Source: Salinicola tamaricis (GTDB lineage Bacteria; Pseudomonadota; Gammaproteobacteria; Pseudomonadales; Halomonadaceae). From it: 64,000 nt of DNA. The translations under genes were made by a program, and so were the position numbers. The notes below the pieces were generated by a model. The model was given only the letters and a program-made list of their open reading frames with translations, was not told where the DNA came from and made no database searches. The stretch covers positions 2,604,001-2,668,000 of the forward strand of contig NZ_CP023559.1 in the NCBI RefSeq assembly GCF_003006155.1. The letters run 5' to 3'. Each line of letters starts with the position of its first letter. Position 1 is the first letter of the stretch. Shown piece after piece: positions 33,575 through 42,057 of this stretch.

Positions 33575-34579
33575 ATGCAGGTCGTTCATCTGACCGCGCC
33601 CGGCGGGCTCGACAAGCTCTCTCTCGCAACCACCGACGCCCCCGGCGCCCCCGGGCCGGGTGAAATCCGCGTGCGTATCCACGCCAGTTCGCTCAACTTC
33701 CATGATTACCTCGTCGCCAGCGGCGTCTCGCCAGCGGAGGATGGGCGTATACCCATGTCCGATGGTGCCGGCGTGGTCGAAGCGGTCGGCGAGGGTGTCG
33801 ACGAGTTCGCGGTCGGCGATCACGTGGTCTCGACCTTCTTCCCCTACTGGCTCGAAGGGCCGGCGCGGGTCGCCGACTTCAAGACCGTGCCCGGCGACGG
33901 CGTCGACGGCTACGCCCGCGAGCAGGTGGTGCGCCCCGCCCACTGGTTCACCCTGGCCCCGGCCGGCTATAGCCACGCTGAAGCCGCCACCCTGACCACT
34001 GCCGGGCTCACCGCCTGGCGCGCTCTGGTGGTCGATGGTGGCCTCAAGCCGGGGGACAGCGTGCTCACCCTGGGCAGTGGCGGCGTCTCGATCTTCGCCC
34101 TGCAACTGGCCAAGGCGATGGGAGCGCAGGTGATCGCGACCTCGTCGGACGCCAAGCTGGAGCGACTGCGTGAATTGGGTGCCGATCACACCATCAACTA
34201 CCGCGACGAGCCCGAGTGGGGCAAGCGGGTCCAGGCGCTCACCGACGGGCGCGGGGTCGACCACGTGATCGAGGTCGGCGGCCCCGGCACCCTGCCGCAG
34301 TCGATCGATGCCGTGGCGATCGCCGGGCATATCGCGCTGATCGGCGTGCTCACCGGGGTTGGCGGCGAAGTGCCCACGGCCAAGCTGATGGCCAAGCAGG
34401 CCAAGCTGCAGGGGCTGATCGTCGGTAGCCGCCGCGATCAGATCGAGATGATCCGCGCCCTCGAGGTCACCGGCCTCAAGCCGATCATCGACCGCAGCTT
34501 TGGCCTCGGTGAGATCGCGGATGCCTTCCGTCATCAGGAGTCGGGCAAGCACTTCGGCAAGATTTGTCTCGAATTCTGA
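33575..34579 (+). CDS. NAD(P)-dependent medium-chain alcohol dehydrogenase/quinone oxidoreductase
   Basis: The 334-residue protein is a zinc-free-looking medium-chain reductase. It lacks the GHE/CGIC zinc motifs, but has the GroES-like N-terminal half (GEIRVRIHASSLNFHDYLV) and the cofactor motif VLTLGSGGVSIFALQLAKAMGA near residue 170. ATG 33575 follows AGGAGG at 33561-33566, while the frame is open from 33506 without support. It ends in HFGKICLEF, typical of the quinone oxidoreductase-like group that includes crotonyl-CoA reductase relatives. The substrate is unknown. It is a single gene closed by a palindromic terminator. Confidence 0.85.
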   Translation: MQVVHLTAPGGLDKLSLATTDAPGAPGPGEIRVRIHASSLNFHDYLVASGVSPAEDGRIPMSDGAGVVEAVGEGVDEFAVGDHVVSTFFPYWLEGPARVADFKTVPGDGVDGYAREQVVRPAHWFTLAPAGYSHAEAATLTTAGLTAWRALVVDGGLKPGDSVLTLGSGGVSIFALQLAKAMGAQVIATSSDAKLERLRELGADHTINYRDEPEWGKRVQALTDGRGVDHVIEVGGPGTLPQSIDAVAIAGHIALIGVLTGVGGEVPTAKLMAKQAKLQGLIVGSRRDQIEMIRALEVTGLKPIIDRSFGLGEIADAFRHQESGKHFGKICLEF

Positions 34580-34610
34580 GCACCACTCCCAAGTTCATGC
34601 CACTGCCAAA

Positions 34611-34648
34611 CGACAACGCCGCCGGAGAGCTCTCCGGCGGCGTTGTCG
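34611..34648. terminator. Perfect 38-bp palindromic terminator
   Basis: The 38 bases at 34611-34648 are a perfect palindrome centred on GAGAGCTCTC. It lies between the oxidoreductase gene and the converging solute-binding protein gene and would act in both directions. Confidence 0.85.
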
Positions 34649-34699
34649 TTCAGGCCCCTGCGCGCTGGCATGGGCCTGAACGCAGGGGCGCTGTTGGTC

Positions 34700-35542
34700 T
34701 CACTTGCGCGAGGGCGGGCGCAGGTCGTAATCGAAGTACTGGTGCATCAGCTCGACGAAGGTGCCATCGGCGTAGACGCTATCCAGCGCCTGGTCGAAGG
34801 CCGCGGCCAGGGCTTCGTCCCGCGGGCGCACCGCAATGGCGTTGCCGCGGCCGAAGATCGACTCCGGCCGATCGATACGCGGGCCCACCTGCACGAACTG
34901 GCTGTCCGGCTTGCCGAGTGCCAGCGCATCCAGCGCCACCGGATAGTTGAGGAAAGCCAAGTCGAGCCGCTGCGCTTCCAGATCCAGGGCCACATCGGCG
35001 GCGGTGGCGTAGCGCTGGACATTGAGCACGTCGCCGTAACGCTGGGTAATGTAACTATCCTGGGTGGTCCCGCGCTGGACGCCCACGCTCAGCCCCTTCA
35101 ACGAGGCGGGGTCGTCGAGATCGATCGTCGCGCCGCGTCGCGCCACCCACACCTTGGGCGACATCGCATAGGGGCGAGTGAAGCGCACCTGACGCTCCCG
35201 CGCTGGGGTGATGCGCATCGACGACATAATGGCGTCGTACTTGCGCGCCAGCAGGCCGGGAATGATGCCATCCCAGCCCTGGACCACCCACTCGCAGTCG
35301 AGCTTGGCGCGCTGGCACAGGATGTTGCCGAGATCGATCTCGAAGCCTTCCAGCTCCCCGGCAGCGTTGCGATACTCGAACGGCGGATAGGGTACATCGA
35401 CGGCGATGCGTACGTGCTGCCCGGCTTCGGTCTGGTTGGCGGCGCTGGCGGTGGGAGCGGTGAATAGCTGCGCGGTGAACAACGCCACGGCGGATAGCGT
35501 CAGACAGGCCATGCCGCGAGCGGTGAAGAAGCGTGGTGTCAC
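34700..35542 (-). CDS. Periplasmic amino-acid-type solute-binding protein (PBP3)
   Basis: The 280-residue protein has a signal peptide (about residues 1-34, ending TAPTASA) and a family-3 binding protein fold. The opening VRIAVDVPYPPFEYRN and GFEIDLGNILCQRA are the family signature, and LKGLSVGVQRGTTQDSYI is the second-lobe strand. It is similar to lysine/arginine/ornithine- or histidine-binding proteins. No permease or ATPase gene is next to it, so it is an orphan that may serve a transporter or receptor elsewhere. The ligand cannot be named. Confidence 0.85.
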   Translation of the reverse strand: MTPRFFTARGMACLTLSAVALFTAQLFTAPTASAANQTEAGQHVRIAVDVPYPPFEYRNAAGELEGFEIDLGNILCQRAKLDCEWVVQGWDGIIPGLLARKYDAIMSSMRITPARERQVRFTRPYAMSPKVWVARRGATIDLDDPASLKGLSVGVQRGTTQDSYITQRYGDVLNVQRYATAADVALDLEAQRLDLAFLNYPVALDALALGKPDSQFVQVGPRIDRPESIFGRGNAIAVRPRDEALAAAFDQALDSVYADGTFVELMHQYFDYDLRPPSRK

Positions 35543-35934
35543 GGAGAGATCCTTGAAGTTGTGCGGTTGTTATCGGTGCGATGCGATTGTTGTTGGTGCG
35601 GGGCGGTATGCGACCCACCCGGACAGCGTGCCGTAAGCCGCCCGTGATGGGAAGATAGGCGCGGGCCGTTGTTCTCGATGTGGCGGTTGGCTACTGTCAG
35701 AGAAAGGCCGCCCCCAAACGGCCATGGTCCAGCGCCGAGGGGCGTAGTGACGTGCCTCGGCACGACCGGTGCTCTCATACCTGTCGATGCTCTCCTATCC
35801 ATCGGTTCTATCTGAGAAGAATCCGTGATGAATCTCATGTATGAAAAGCCGCATTCGTCGAGCGATATTGTCACTTCTTCACAGCTCCAATGTTGCCGCA
35901 AAGCTGTGTATTTTGATTTATTGGGGGCTTCCAG

Positions 35935-36837
35935 ATGAAGTCAATATTCGATAGCGTCCCTTCGGACTTCCGGCTGTTGGCGATACTCGTCACCATCCTG
36001 GGCATTGCGGCCCTGGTGAACTGGGTCGTGATGGCGATCATCAATCGGGTGGAATCGTCCAAATTGGCCACGGCCTCTGTCGACAAGACTGCGCTCAATT
36101 TCGCCAAGCGTCTCATCTCTGTCGTTATCTATGGCGTCGGTATTGGCGCATGCCTGACGCGTATTCCCGAACTCGATATCGTGGGTCATTCGCTGCTGAC
36201 GGGGGCAGGTATTCTGACGCTGGTCGGCGGTCTGGCCTCACAGCAAGTCCTGGGAAATATTGTCAGCGGCTTCATGATCGTGTTCTTCCGCCCGTTCCGA
36301 ATCGGTGACCGAATCACGGTCTCCGGCAATTACACCGGTACGGTCGAAGATATCACCCTTCGCGAAACCATCCTCCGAGATGCCGAGAATAATCGGATCA
36401 TTATCCCGAATTCACAGATCAGCAGTGAGGTAGTGGTCAACGCCAACCACACCGACAGTAAAATCTGCAAGATCATCGAGGTGGGGGTCGGCTACTCATC
36501 GAACCTGGAACAAGCCATGGCGATCATGCAAGACGCAATCGTCAAGCATCCGCTGATCATTGACCCGCGCACAGCAGAGCAAATACGAGATGATGCCCCG
36601 GTCGTGCCGGTACGAGTCACGGCGCTGGGTGATTCCTCCATCACGCTCAGAGCGTGGGCCTGGGCAGACAGTTCTGCCAACGGTTTCGTATTGCAGTGCG
36701 ACAGCTATGCCAATGTGAAACGCCGATTCGATGAGGCCGGCATCGAGATACCCTTTCCCCAGCGAACTATTTCGTTCGCTGAGGGAGCGCGGCTCCAAAC
36801 GGTCATCGACGGTTCGGATGAACGGCGGGATCGATAA
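35935..36837 (+). CDS. Small mechanosensitive channel (MscS family)
   Basis: The 300-residue protein has three membrane helices (about residues 12-35, 58-78 and 88-118). The pore helix reads GHSLLTGAGILTLVGGLASQQVLGNIVSG, and the beta domain FRPFRIGDRITVSGNYTGTVEDITLRET follows directly. This is the minimal MscS layout, with C-terminal alpha/beta domain (residues 180-285). It would open under membrane tension and protect against osmotic downshock, which suits a halophile. Base composition is lower in GC than in the genes to the left, leading into an AT-richer stretch. Confidence 0.9.
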   Translation: MKSIFDSVPSDFRLLAILVTILGIAALVNWVVMAIINRVESSKLATASVDKTALNFAKRLISVVIYGVGIGACLTRIPELDIVGHSLLTGAGILTLVGGLASQQVLGNIVSGFMIVFFRPFRIGDRITVSGNYTGTVEDITLRETILRDAENNRIIIPNSQISSEVVVNANHTDSKICKIIEVGVGYSSNLEQAMAIMQDAIVKHPLIIDPRTAEQIRDDAPVVPVRVTALGDSSITLRAWAWADSSANGFVLQCDSYANVKRRFDEAGIEIPFPQRTISFAEGARLQTVIDGSDERRDR

Positions 36838-37121
36838 GTGGAATACGTCGAATTTTTTTAGACAATGACCATGAATTCAGCCGTTTGTCTGAGATATATG
36901 GTCTCAAAGAGTCAAAGGTTTTTCTGCTGCAACAAGGTCAGCTTTCTCTTGTCGGCGCATGAGTGTTAGTAGTGAAGTCAAGGAGGCTACAGAGCCTTCA
37001 GGATTGATTGAAGTTGAATGTAAGCTTCTGTTACACTGATTGCTTGCATCAAAGAGTGGTTCTTCGAGTGATGCTGACGTCTTGGAGTCGCTGTTTTGCT
37101 CCATGTTGATCGTCTAAGGGG

Positions 37122-37745
37122 TTGAGTTTGGAGAATTTTAACTATTTTGCTCTGATGTATCTAAATGACTGGTACTGGTGGGACAAGCCGTTCTCTGAAC
37201 GCATCGGTGGCCCCGATAAGGATGATAGCCTTGAGGCTTTTCATGGGGCTGCGAAGTACTACAAAGTCACTAGGAACTTCTCCGGCTTGAAAAATGAAAA
37301 GCGTCTAGCTACAGCTGAGGCTTTGGTGCTGGACGTGAAGGGGCCCATTAGCGCGAATGAGGCCTGTGAAACTGTGCGAGCTCTTGCCGCAAGTTTTCAA
37401 GAGAAATACGGAAAGAATGCCATTTCCGCCGCGTCAAAGCTTCTTTGGCTTCGGTTTAAATCACCCATAATTATTTTCGATGGCAGAGCAGTTGCCTGGC
37501 TGCGAGCTAATAAGTACAAAGTTCCTTACGGCGCTAGCTACGATACCTACTGCGAGAAGTGGTTGTTAGCTTTTGATAGGCATGAGGAAAGGATTCGAGA
37601 GGCATGCGAAGGTCTAATTAATGTCAAGCAATACTCTTTGGTTGCAGAAGAAAACCATGGTGAGTTAGAGGGGCTTGTAAGGCAGCGGTGGTTTTTGGAA
37701 AGAGTTTTTGATAAGTATCTTTGGTTCAATGCTGCAGGTGGATGA
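37122..37745 (+). CDS. Hypothetical protein
   Basis: I do not recognise this protein of about 205 residues. It is aromatic-rich at the start (NYFALMYLNDWYWWDKPF) and predicted soluble and mostly helical, with AASKLLWLRFKSPIIIFDGRAVAWLR in the middle. The TTG at 37122 directly abuts AAGGGG; TTG 37128, six bases further on, has better spacing and may be the real start. Codon use and GC are clearly lower than in the surrounding genome, which suggests transfer. It lies between mscS and a small monooxygenase-like gene. Confidence 0.6.
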   Translation: MSLENFNYFALMYLNDWYWWDKPFSERIGGPDKDDSLEAFHGAAKYYKVTRNFSGLKNEKRLATAEALVLDVKGPISANEACETVRALAASFQEKYGKNAISAASKLLWLRFKSPIIIFDGRAVAWLRANKYKVPYGASYDTYCEKWLLAFDRHEERIREACEGLINVKQYSLVAEENHGELEGLVRQRWFLERVFDKYLWFNAAGG

Positions 37746-37807
37746 TTGCTGTATTTGCTGGGGTTTCGCTAATCTTAATTCTGTAACGTGCGTGGAGTAT
37801 GGTTTGA

Positions 37808-38125
37808 ATGATTGCTAGAGAATGGAAATGTCGAGTGCCCGAAGCCCATGGTGAAGGGTTTACGAGCTACCTTTACGAAACGGGCATTAAAGATTCATCC
37901 GCAACGCCGGGATTTTGTGGTGCTCAGATTTTTCGCCGCTTTCATGTAGGAAAAGTTGAGCTCACTCTCATTACTTGCTGGGACGATCTGGCGTCAATAG
38001 AGGCATTTGCGGGTGCCGATATTTCCCAGGCGCGCTTGTACCCGGAAGATAAAGCTTATGAACTTGAGCCTGATCTTTCGGTACAGCACTACGAGGTCAT
38101 CGAGCATCAGGTTTCGATTGGGTAG
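37808..38125 (+). CDS. Antibiotic biosynthesis monooxygenase (ABM)-like small protein
   Basis: The 105-residue protein has the ferredoxin-like dimeric alpha/beta barrel layout of the ABM family: an opening strand (MIAREWKCRVPEAHGEGF), a middle FCGAQIFRRFHVGKVELTLITCWDD and a late AYELEPDLSVQHYEVI. Members are small cofactor-free oxygenases or heme-degrading proteins, and many have no known substrate. It is low in GC like its upstream neighbour, and a terminator lies 200 bases downstream. Confidence 0.65.
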   Translation: MIAREWKCRVPEAHGEGFTSYLYETGIKDSSATPGFCGAQIFRRFHVGKVELTLITCWDDLASIEAFAGADISQARLYPEDKAYELEPDLSVQHYEVIEHQVSIG

Positions 38126-38322
38126 AGGCGGGCGAGTGTTTTTTGACAAGACGTATAAAAGTCGCCCCGGCCCACGCTCCTCATCGAATTGACGTTATCT
38201 GGTGCGGCTGCACCTCGACGGCGGCAGAAAGGTCCCGCAAGTGCCTATCTAGCTTTGCTAGTGCCTGCTGGTCGTATTCGCCTGTATTCAATTACCACAG
38301 CTGCTCGTGCACATCGTAACAA

Positions 38323-38356
38323 GCCCCGATTCAGACCACAGACTCGGGGCCTTTTT
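38323..38356 (+). terminator. Rho-independent terminator
   Basis: GCCCCGA pairs with TCGGGGC across a 14-base loop and is followed by CTTTTT. It is the only structure I can support in the roughly 355 bases between the ABM-like gene and the marR gene. Confidence 0.8.
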
Positions 38357-38481
38357 GGTTTTTGTGGCGTGTGGTGTCTCGCTAGTCGCCGTGCCATATC
38401 GGCTTCCGGCCGGTTGGGGCTCTCGATCGCTGGCGCGACCCAGATGCTGGTGCCCCTAATCTTGGGAGTACTAAAGCTTCG

Positions 38482-38925
38482 TCAGCGCTCAATCGCGCCG
38501 GAGATGCGCTCGAGCACAGACAGTGTTGTCTCGAGTTCCGCCTGGGTGATGCCTGCAGAGCATGTCTTGGCCCAGCCTGACTGCTTTTCGTACAGCTTCG
38601 AATAGACCGTTTTTCCGAGGTCCGAGAGGCTGATCAGTTTCGCGCGTTTATGCCCCGGATTGTCTTGGAATAACAGAAGGTTATCCTTTTGCATGGCATC
38701 CACGAGCCGCTGTACGGCTTGTCTTGTCAGCCCCATGCTGCCGGCGATCTGCGGCACGGTTTGTGGTTCACCCGCCAGGGAAAGGGCACCCAGGATCTTC
38801 CATCGGGCACTGGTGATGCCATATTCCGACCCCATACGGTCGCCCTCACTGACGAGGAACCCGCCCAGCTTGAAGACTTCGAGAACAATCTCGGTGAACA
38901 CCGGGCCTTTCTGAGCGTCGCTCAT
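38482..38925 (-). CDS. MarR family transcriptional regulator
   Basis: From ATG 38925 (MSDAQKGPVF) the product has 147 residues. It shows the winged helix of MarR: SARWKILGALSLAGEPQTVPQIAGSMGLTRQAVQRLVDAMQ followed by the wing NPGHKRAKLISLSDLGK. The frame is open further upstream (to 39039) but that part covers the operator region. It is divergent from a small membrane-protein gene, with a perfect palindrome between them, so it probably represses that gene and itself in answer to a small molecule. Confidence 0.87.
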   Translation of the reverse strand: MSDAQKGPVFTEIVLEVFKLGGFLVSEGDRMGSEYGITSARWKILGALSLAGEPQTVPQIAGSMGLTRQAVQRLVDAMQKDNLLLFQDNPGHKRAKLISLSDLGKTVYSKLYEKQSGWAKTCSAGITQAELETTLSVLERISGAIER

Positions 38926-38945
38926 CGACGATTCCTCCGGCGAAT

Positions 38946-38992
38946 TGACAACATATTGACAACCTCGGTTGTCGCTCGCATGATGACAACAT
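38946..38992. promoter_or_regulatory. MarR-type operator region
   Basis: A perfect 16-bp palindrome, GACAACCTCGGTTGTC (38958-38973), is flanked by two direct copies of TGACAACAT (38946-38954 and 38984-38992). It lies between the divergent marR-type and membrane-protein genes. Binding by the adjacent regulator is inferred from position. Confidence 0.65.
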
Positions 38993-39024
38993 GTTACCAA
39001 TTTGCCCCGCCGGAGGAAACCAGA

Positions 39025-39480
39025 ATGCTCATGCTCCATCGACTGGCAGCCACCCTCGCCATCTTTTGCATTGCCACGTTCTTCTCGTCGACGATCCTCG
39101 TCGAGCTGTTCGGTACGCCAGCATCCATCGCGACCGTCAAAAGCCTCATCGTGTGGCCAGGCTTGTGGGTGCTGGTGCCTTCCATTGCCCTGACCGGCGG
39201 CAGCGGTTTTGCCTTGGCGAAATCCAGAAGTGGGAAGCTCGTACGACGCAAGACAATGAGAATGCCCTTTATTGCCATCAATGGCTTATTGGTGCTCATT
39301 CCCTGCGCTGTGTTTCTGGATCGCTGGGCATCCGCAGGCGCGTTCGATACGGCTTTCTACCTGGTGCAAGGCGCTGAATTGCTGGCCGGTGCGACCAATC
39401 TCGTCTTGATGGGCATGAACATGCGAGACGGTTTTAAGATGACCGGTAGGTTTAGACGCTCAACGTTGGTTAACCGCTAG
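39025..39480 (+). CDS. Small four-helix membrane protein
   Basis: From ATG 39025, with GGAGGAAAC upstream, the product has 151 residues and about four membrane helices (residues 8-28, 42-62, 80-100 and 110-132). It resembles uncharacterised membrane proteins with conserved GG...FALAKSRSGKL and RMPFIAINGLL segments, but I cannot name a function. It is divergent from marR, so it may be the regulator's target, perhaps an efflux- or stress-related protein. Its stop codon overlaps the stop codon of the converging LysR gene. Confidence 0.7.
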   Translation: MLMLHRLAATLAIFCIATFFSSTILVELFGTPASIATVKSLIVWPGLWVLVPSIALTGGSGFALAKSRSGKLVRRKTMRMPFIAINGLLVLIPCAVFLDRWASAGAFDTAFYLVQGAELLAGATNLVLMGMNMRDGFKMTGRFRRSTLVNR

Positions 39481-40376
39481 GCCATATCCCCCAGTGGCCC
39501 GGCCAGCAGCTCCGAGACCACTCCCGGCATGAACTCCCGCGGCAGGGTGATGGCGTAGAAGTTCTCGAACACGTTGGGGAGCTGCTCCAGGCGCGTCAGG
39601 CGCCCCTGCTGCAGCTCGTCCTTGACCACCACCTCCGGCAGCACGCTCAGCGCGCCGCTGTCGCGGGCCAGCAGGCGCAGCATCGCCATGTCGTCGGCTT
39701 CGGCGAGGATCTTCGGCCGGTACTGGTAGAGGCTGCAGTGGCCATCGAAGGCGCGGCGAATCTCGTGGTGCTCGCCGGGCAGAATCCAGCGGCTGTCTTC
39801 GAAGCCGGTGGGGAAGGGGGTGCCCGGGGCGGTACCGGGCGGGCCGATGATCGAGAGCGGCTGGCGCGCCAGTAGCTGGCTCTGCCAGGCGGCGGCCTGC
39901 GAATGCGACGAGGGTAGCTGGGTGTTGGTGAGCACCACGTCGAGTTCGTGGCGGGCCAGGCCATCCAGCAGATCGGCCATGCCGCGGGCGTGCAGGCTGA
40001 AGTGCACGCGCTGTTCGGGCTGATGGAGCAGCGGGGCGACGAAGCTCTCGATGAAGTTACGCGACATGGTGGAGAGGGTGCCGATGCGCAGGCGCTGGTA
40101 CTCGGGCTCGATACCGCGGCTGATCAGCGACTCCAGCTCCTCGCCCTTGGTGAAGATCGCCTCCGCGTAGTTGAACACCCGGCGGCCCGCTTCGGTCAGC
40201 ACCAGAGCGCGGTTGCGGCGCTCGAACAGCGGCTTGTCCATCCGTTCTTCCAGCTTGCGGATCTGCGCCGAGAGCGCGCTTTGCGATAGGTGCAGCGAGT
40301 CCGCCACCTGGGTCAGCTTGCCTTCCCGGGCCACGCGCCAGAAGTAGTAGAGGTGATGATAGTTGAGGCGGCTCAT
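39477..40376 (-). CDS. LysR family regulator (NhaR-like) next to the dab genes
   Basis: The 299-residue protein starts at ATG 40376 (MSRLNYHHLYYFW). The NhaR-like winged helix reads VADSLHLSQSALSAQIRKLEERMDKPLFERRNR, and a LysR effector-binding domain follows. It is divergent from dabB with about 100 bases between them. LysR-type genes commonly sit beside dab operons, so it probably controls dabBA in answer to low inorganic carbon or a related signal. That link is inference from position. Its stop codon overlaps the stop of the converging membrane-protein gene. Confidence 0.87.
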   Translation of the reverse strand: MSRLNYHHLYYFWRVAREGKLTQVADSLHLSQSALSAQIRKLEERMDKPLFERRNRALVLTEAGRRVFNYAEAIFTKGEELESLISRGIEPEYQRLRIGTLSTMSRNFIESFVAPLLHQPEQRVHFSLHARGMADLLDGLARHELDVVLTNTQLPSSHSQAAAWQSQLLARQPLSIIGPPGTAPGTPFPTGFEDSRWILPGEHHEIRRAFDGHCSLYQYRPKILAEADDMAMLRLLARDSGALSVLPEVVVKDELQQGRLTRLEQLPNVFENFYAITLPREFMPGVVSELLAGPLGDMA

Positions 40377-40397
40377 TTCGTTCTCTTTTATAGAACT

Positions 40398-40407
40398 ATT
40401 GATCAAT
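40398..40407. promoter_or_regulatory. Candidate LysR binding palindrome
   Basis: ATTGATCAAT is a perfect 10-bp palindrome in an AT-rich stretch (40385-40430) between the divergent LysR and dabB genes. A looser ATAG...CTAT symmetry surrounds it. Short AT-rich palindromes are common, so support is only moderate. Confidence 0.4.
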
Positions 40408-40476
40408 TAATATCTATTTTAATTAAAAATCGCTTCGCCGGATACTGCACGCTCCCTGGATCAGCGGAGCCTTCCC

Positions 40477-42057
40477 ATGCACGGCAACGAGCCATTTTTC
40501 ACCTTCCTGCTTACCCTGGTGCCGCTCATCCTGGCGCTGGGGGCAGTGGTCAGCGCCCGCGGCTCAACCGCGCGGGCCTGGCGCATCGGCCAGATCACCA
40601 CCAGCGTCAGCGTGCTGCTGGCAGCAGCGCTGCTGGCGCTGGGGCTGGTACACGGCCTGCCAGCGCTCGCCGGCTGGTGGCAGAGCGGCATACTGCAACT
40701 GACCATGCTGGCGCTGGCCAACTTCATCGCCTTCGTGGTGGTGCGCTACAGCGCGACCTATCTGCAGGGCGAGCCGCGCCAGCGGCGCTTCGTCACGCTC
40801 GTTCAGGCGCTTTTTGCCGCGGTCAGCGTGGCGGTGCTCAGCAATCATCTGCTGCTGTTCCTGTTCGCCTGGCTGGGCATCAGCCTGGCCATGCACCAGC
40901 TGCTGATGTTCTACCCGGACCGCCCGCGTGCGGCCCTGGCAGCGCACAAGAAGTTCCTCTTCGCCCGTGCCGCCGAGCTCTGCGCCGCAGCCGCTTTCCT
41001 CATCCTCTACCTGGAACACGATAGCGCGCGGATCAGCGTCATCACCGCCGCCTATGCCGTACCCGGCCATGCCCTGAGCCTCGCCGATCAGGCTGCGGCC
41101 TGCCTGATCGGGCTGGCGGCGCTGATCAAGTGCGCCCAGCTACCGCTGCACGGCTGGCTGATCCAGGTGGTCGAGGCGCCGACCCCGGTGTCGGCGACGC
41201 TGCACGGCGGGGTGATCAACCTCGGCGGCTACCTGCTGCTGCTGTTCTCGCCGCTGCTGCTGCAGTCGGCGCCGGCCCAGGCGCTGGTGCTGGCGGTGGC
41301 CGGCGTCAGCAGCGTGCTGGCGGCGCTGGTGATGATGACCCGCGTCAGCGTCAAGGTGCGCCTGGCCTGGTCGACCAGCGCCCAGATGGGCCTGATGCTG
41401 GTCGAGATCGCCCTCGGGCTGACCGAACTGGCGCTGCTGCACCTGCTCGCCCACTCCTGCTACAAGGCCTACGCCTTTCTCAGCTCCGGCGAGGCGGTGG
41501 CCGAAGATCTGCTGCGTCGCCAGGCCCCGGCTCGCAGCCCCTCGCCGGGCCAGTGGCTCGCCGCCTTTCTGATCAGCGCCGCGCTGGTAAGCACGGTGGT
41601 GGTGCTGGCACGCAGCCTCAGCGATTCGCCTGCCTTCGCCGCCTACAGCCCCTGGGTGCTGGTCACCTTGGCGCTGAGCGTGATGCTGGCCGAGCGCCGC
41701 AGTGAGCGCAGCGCGGGCGCCCTCGGCAGTTTCCTCGGTCTGGCCGTGCTGGTGGTGCTCGCCTATGTCGGCCTCAAGACGCTGTTCGTCACGCTGCTGC
41801 CCGCCACCGGGCACAGCGTCTCGCCCTGGGCGGATCTATGGGTGAGCGTGCTGTTCGTGCTGCTATTCGCCGGTTACTGGCTGCAGCGCCATGGGCTGCA
41901 CTACCGCGCCTCGCAGACGCTCAACCGCTACTGCTACGCCGGCTTCTACCTCGACGAATGGGTCACTCGTAACACCCTCAAGTTCTGGCCCCACGCGCTG
42001 CCCGGCCGGATTCAGGCCAAGCAGCATCACACCGTCTCTCGCGGGAGTTTCCAATGA
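40477..42057 (+). CDS. dabB: DabB, proton-channel subunit of the DAB inorganic carbon transporter
   Basis: The 526-residue protein is a NuoL/MrpA-type (proton-translocating) membrane subunit of about 13 helices. It has the core helix region LIKCAQLPLHGWLIQVVEAPTPVSATLHGG, with the conserved lysine and histidine of the antiporter family, and SCYKAYAFLSSGEAV. Next to a DabA gene this identifies DabB. DAB complexes couple ion movement to carbon dioxide hydration and so accumulate bicarbonate in the cytoplasm. The stop codon overlaps the dabA start (ATGA). A short TMs-rich C terminus ends in LPGRIQAKQHHTVSRGSFQ. Confidence 0.9.
   Translation: MHGNEPFFTFLLTLVPLILALGAVVSARGSTARAWRIGQITTSVSVLLAAALLALGLVHGLPALAGWWQSGILQLTMLALANFIAFVVVRYSATYLQGEPRQRRFVTLVQALFAAVSVAVLSNHLLLFLFAWLGISLAMHQLLMFYPDRPRAALAAHKKFLFARAAELCAAAAFLILYLEHDSARISVITAAYAVPGHALSLADQAAACLIGLAALIKCAQLPLHGWLIQVVEAPTPVSATLHGGVINLGGYLLLLFSPLLLQSAPAQALVLAVAGVSSVLAALVMMTRVSVKVRLAWSTSAQMGLMLVEIALGLTELALLHLLAHSCYKAYAFLSSGEAVAEDLLRRQAPARSPSPGQWLAAFLISAALVSTVVVLARSLSDSPAFAAYSPWVLVTLALSVMLAERRSERSAGALGSFLGLAVLVVLAYVGLKTLFVTLLPATGHSVSPWADLWVSVLFVLLFAGYWLQRHGLHYRASQTLNRYCYAGFYLDEWVTRNTLKFWPHALPGRIQAKQHHTVSRGSFQ

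Noticed and set aside
36904..37104. Minus-strand frame of 66 codons between mscS and the unknown gene
   Set aside because: No ribosome site, no recognisable pattern, and low-complexity Leu/Ser content. It may be part of an untranslated region.
38189..38322. Possible tRNA or tRNA remnant before the terminator at 38323
   Set aside because: The terminator resembles those after tRNA genes, but I could not fit a T-arm with GGTTC/TTCRA, an acceptor stem or CCA in the stretch.
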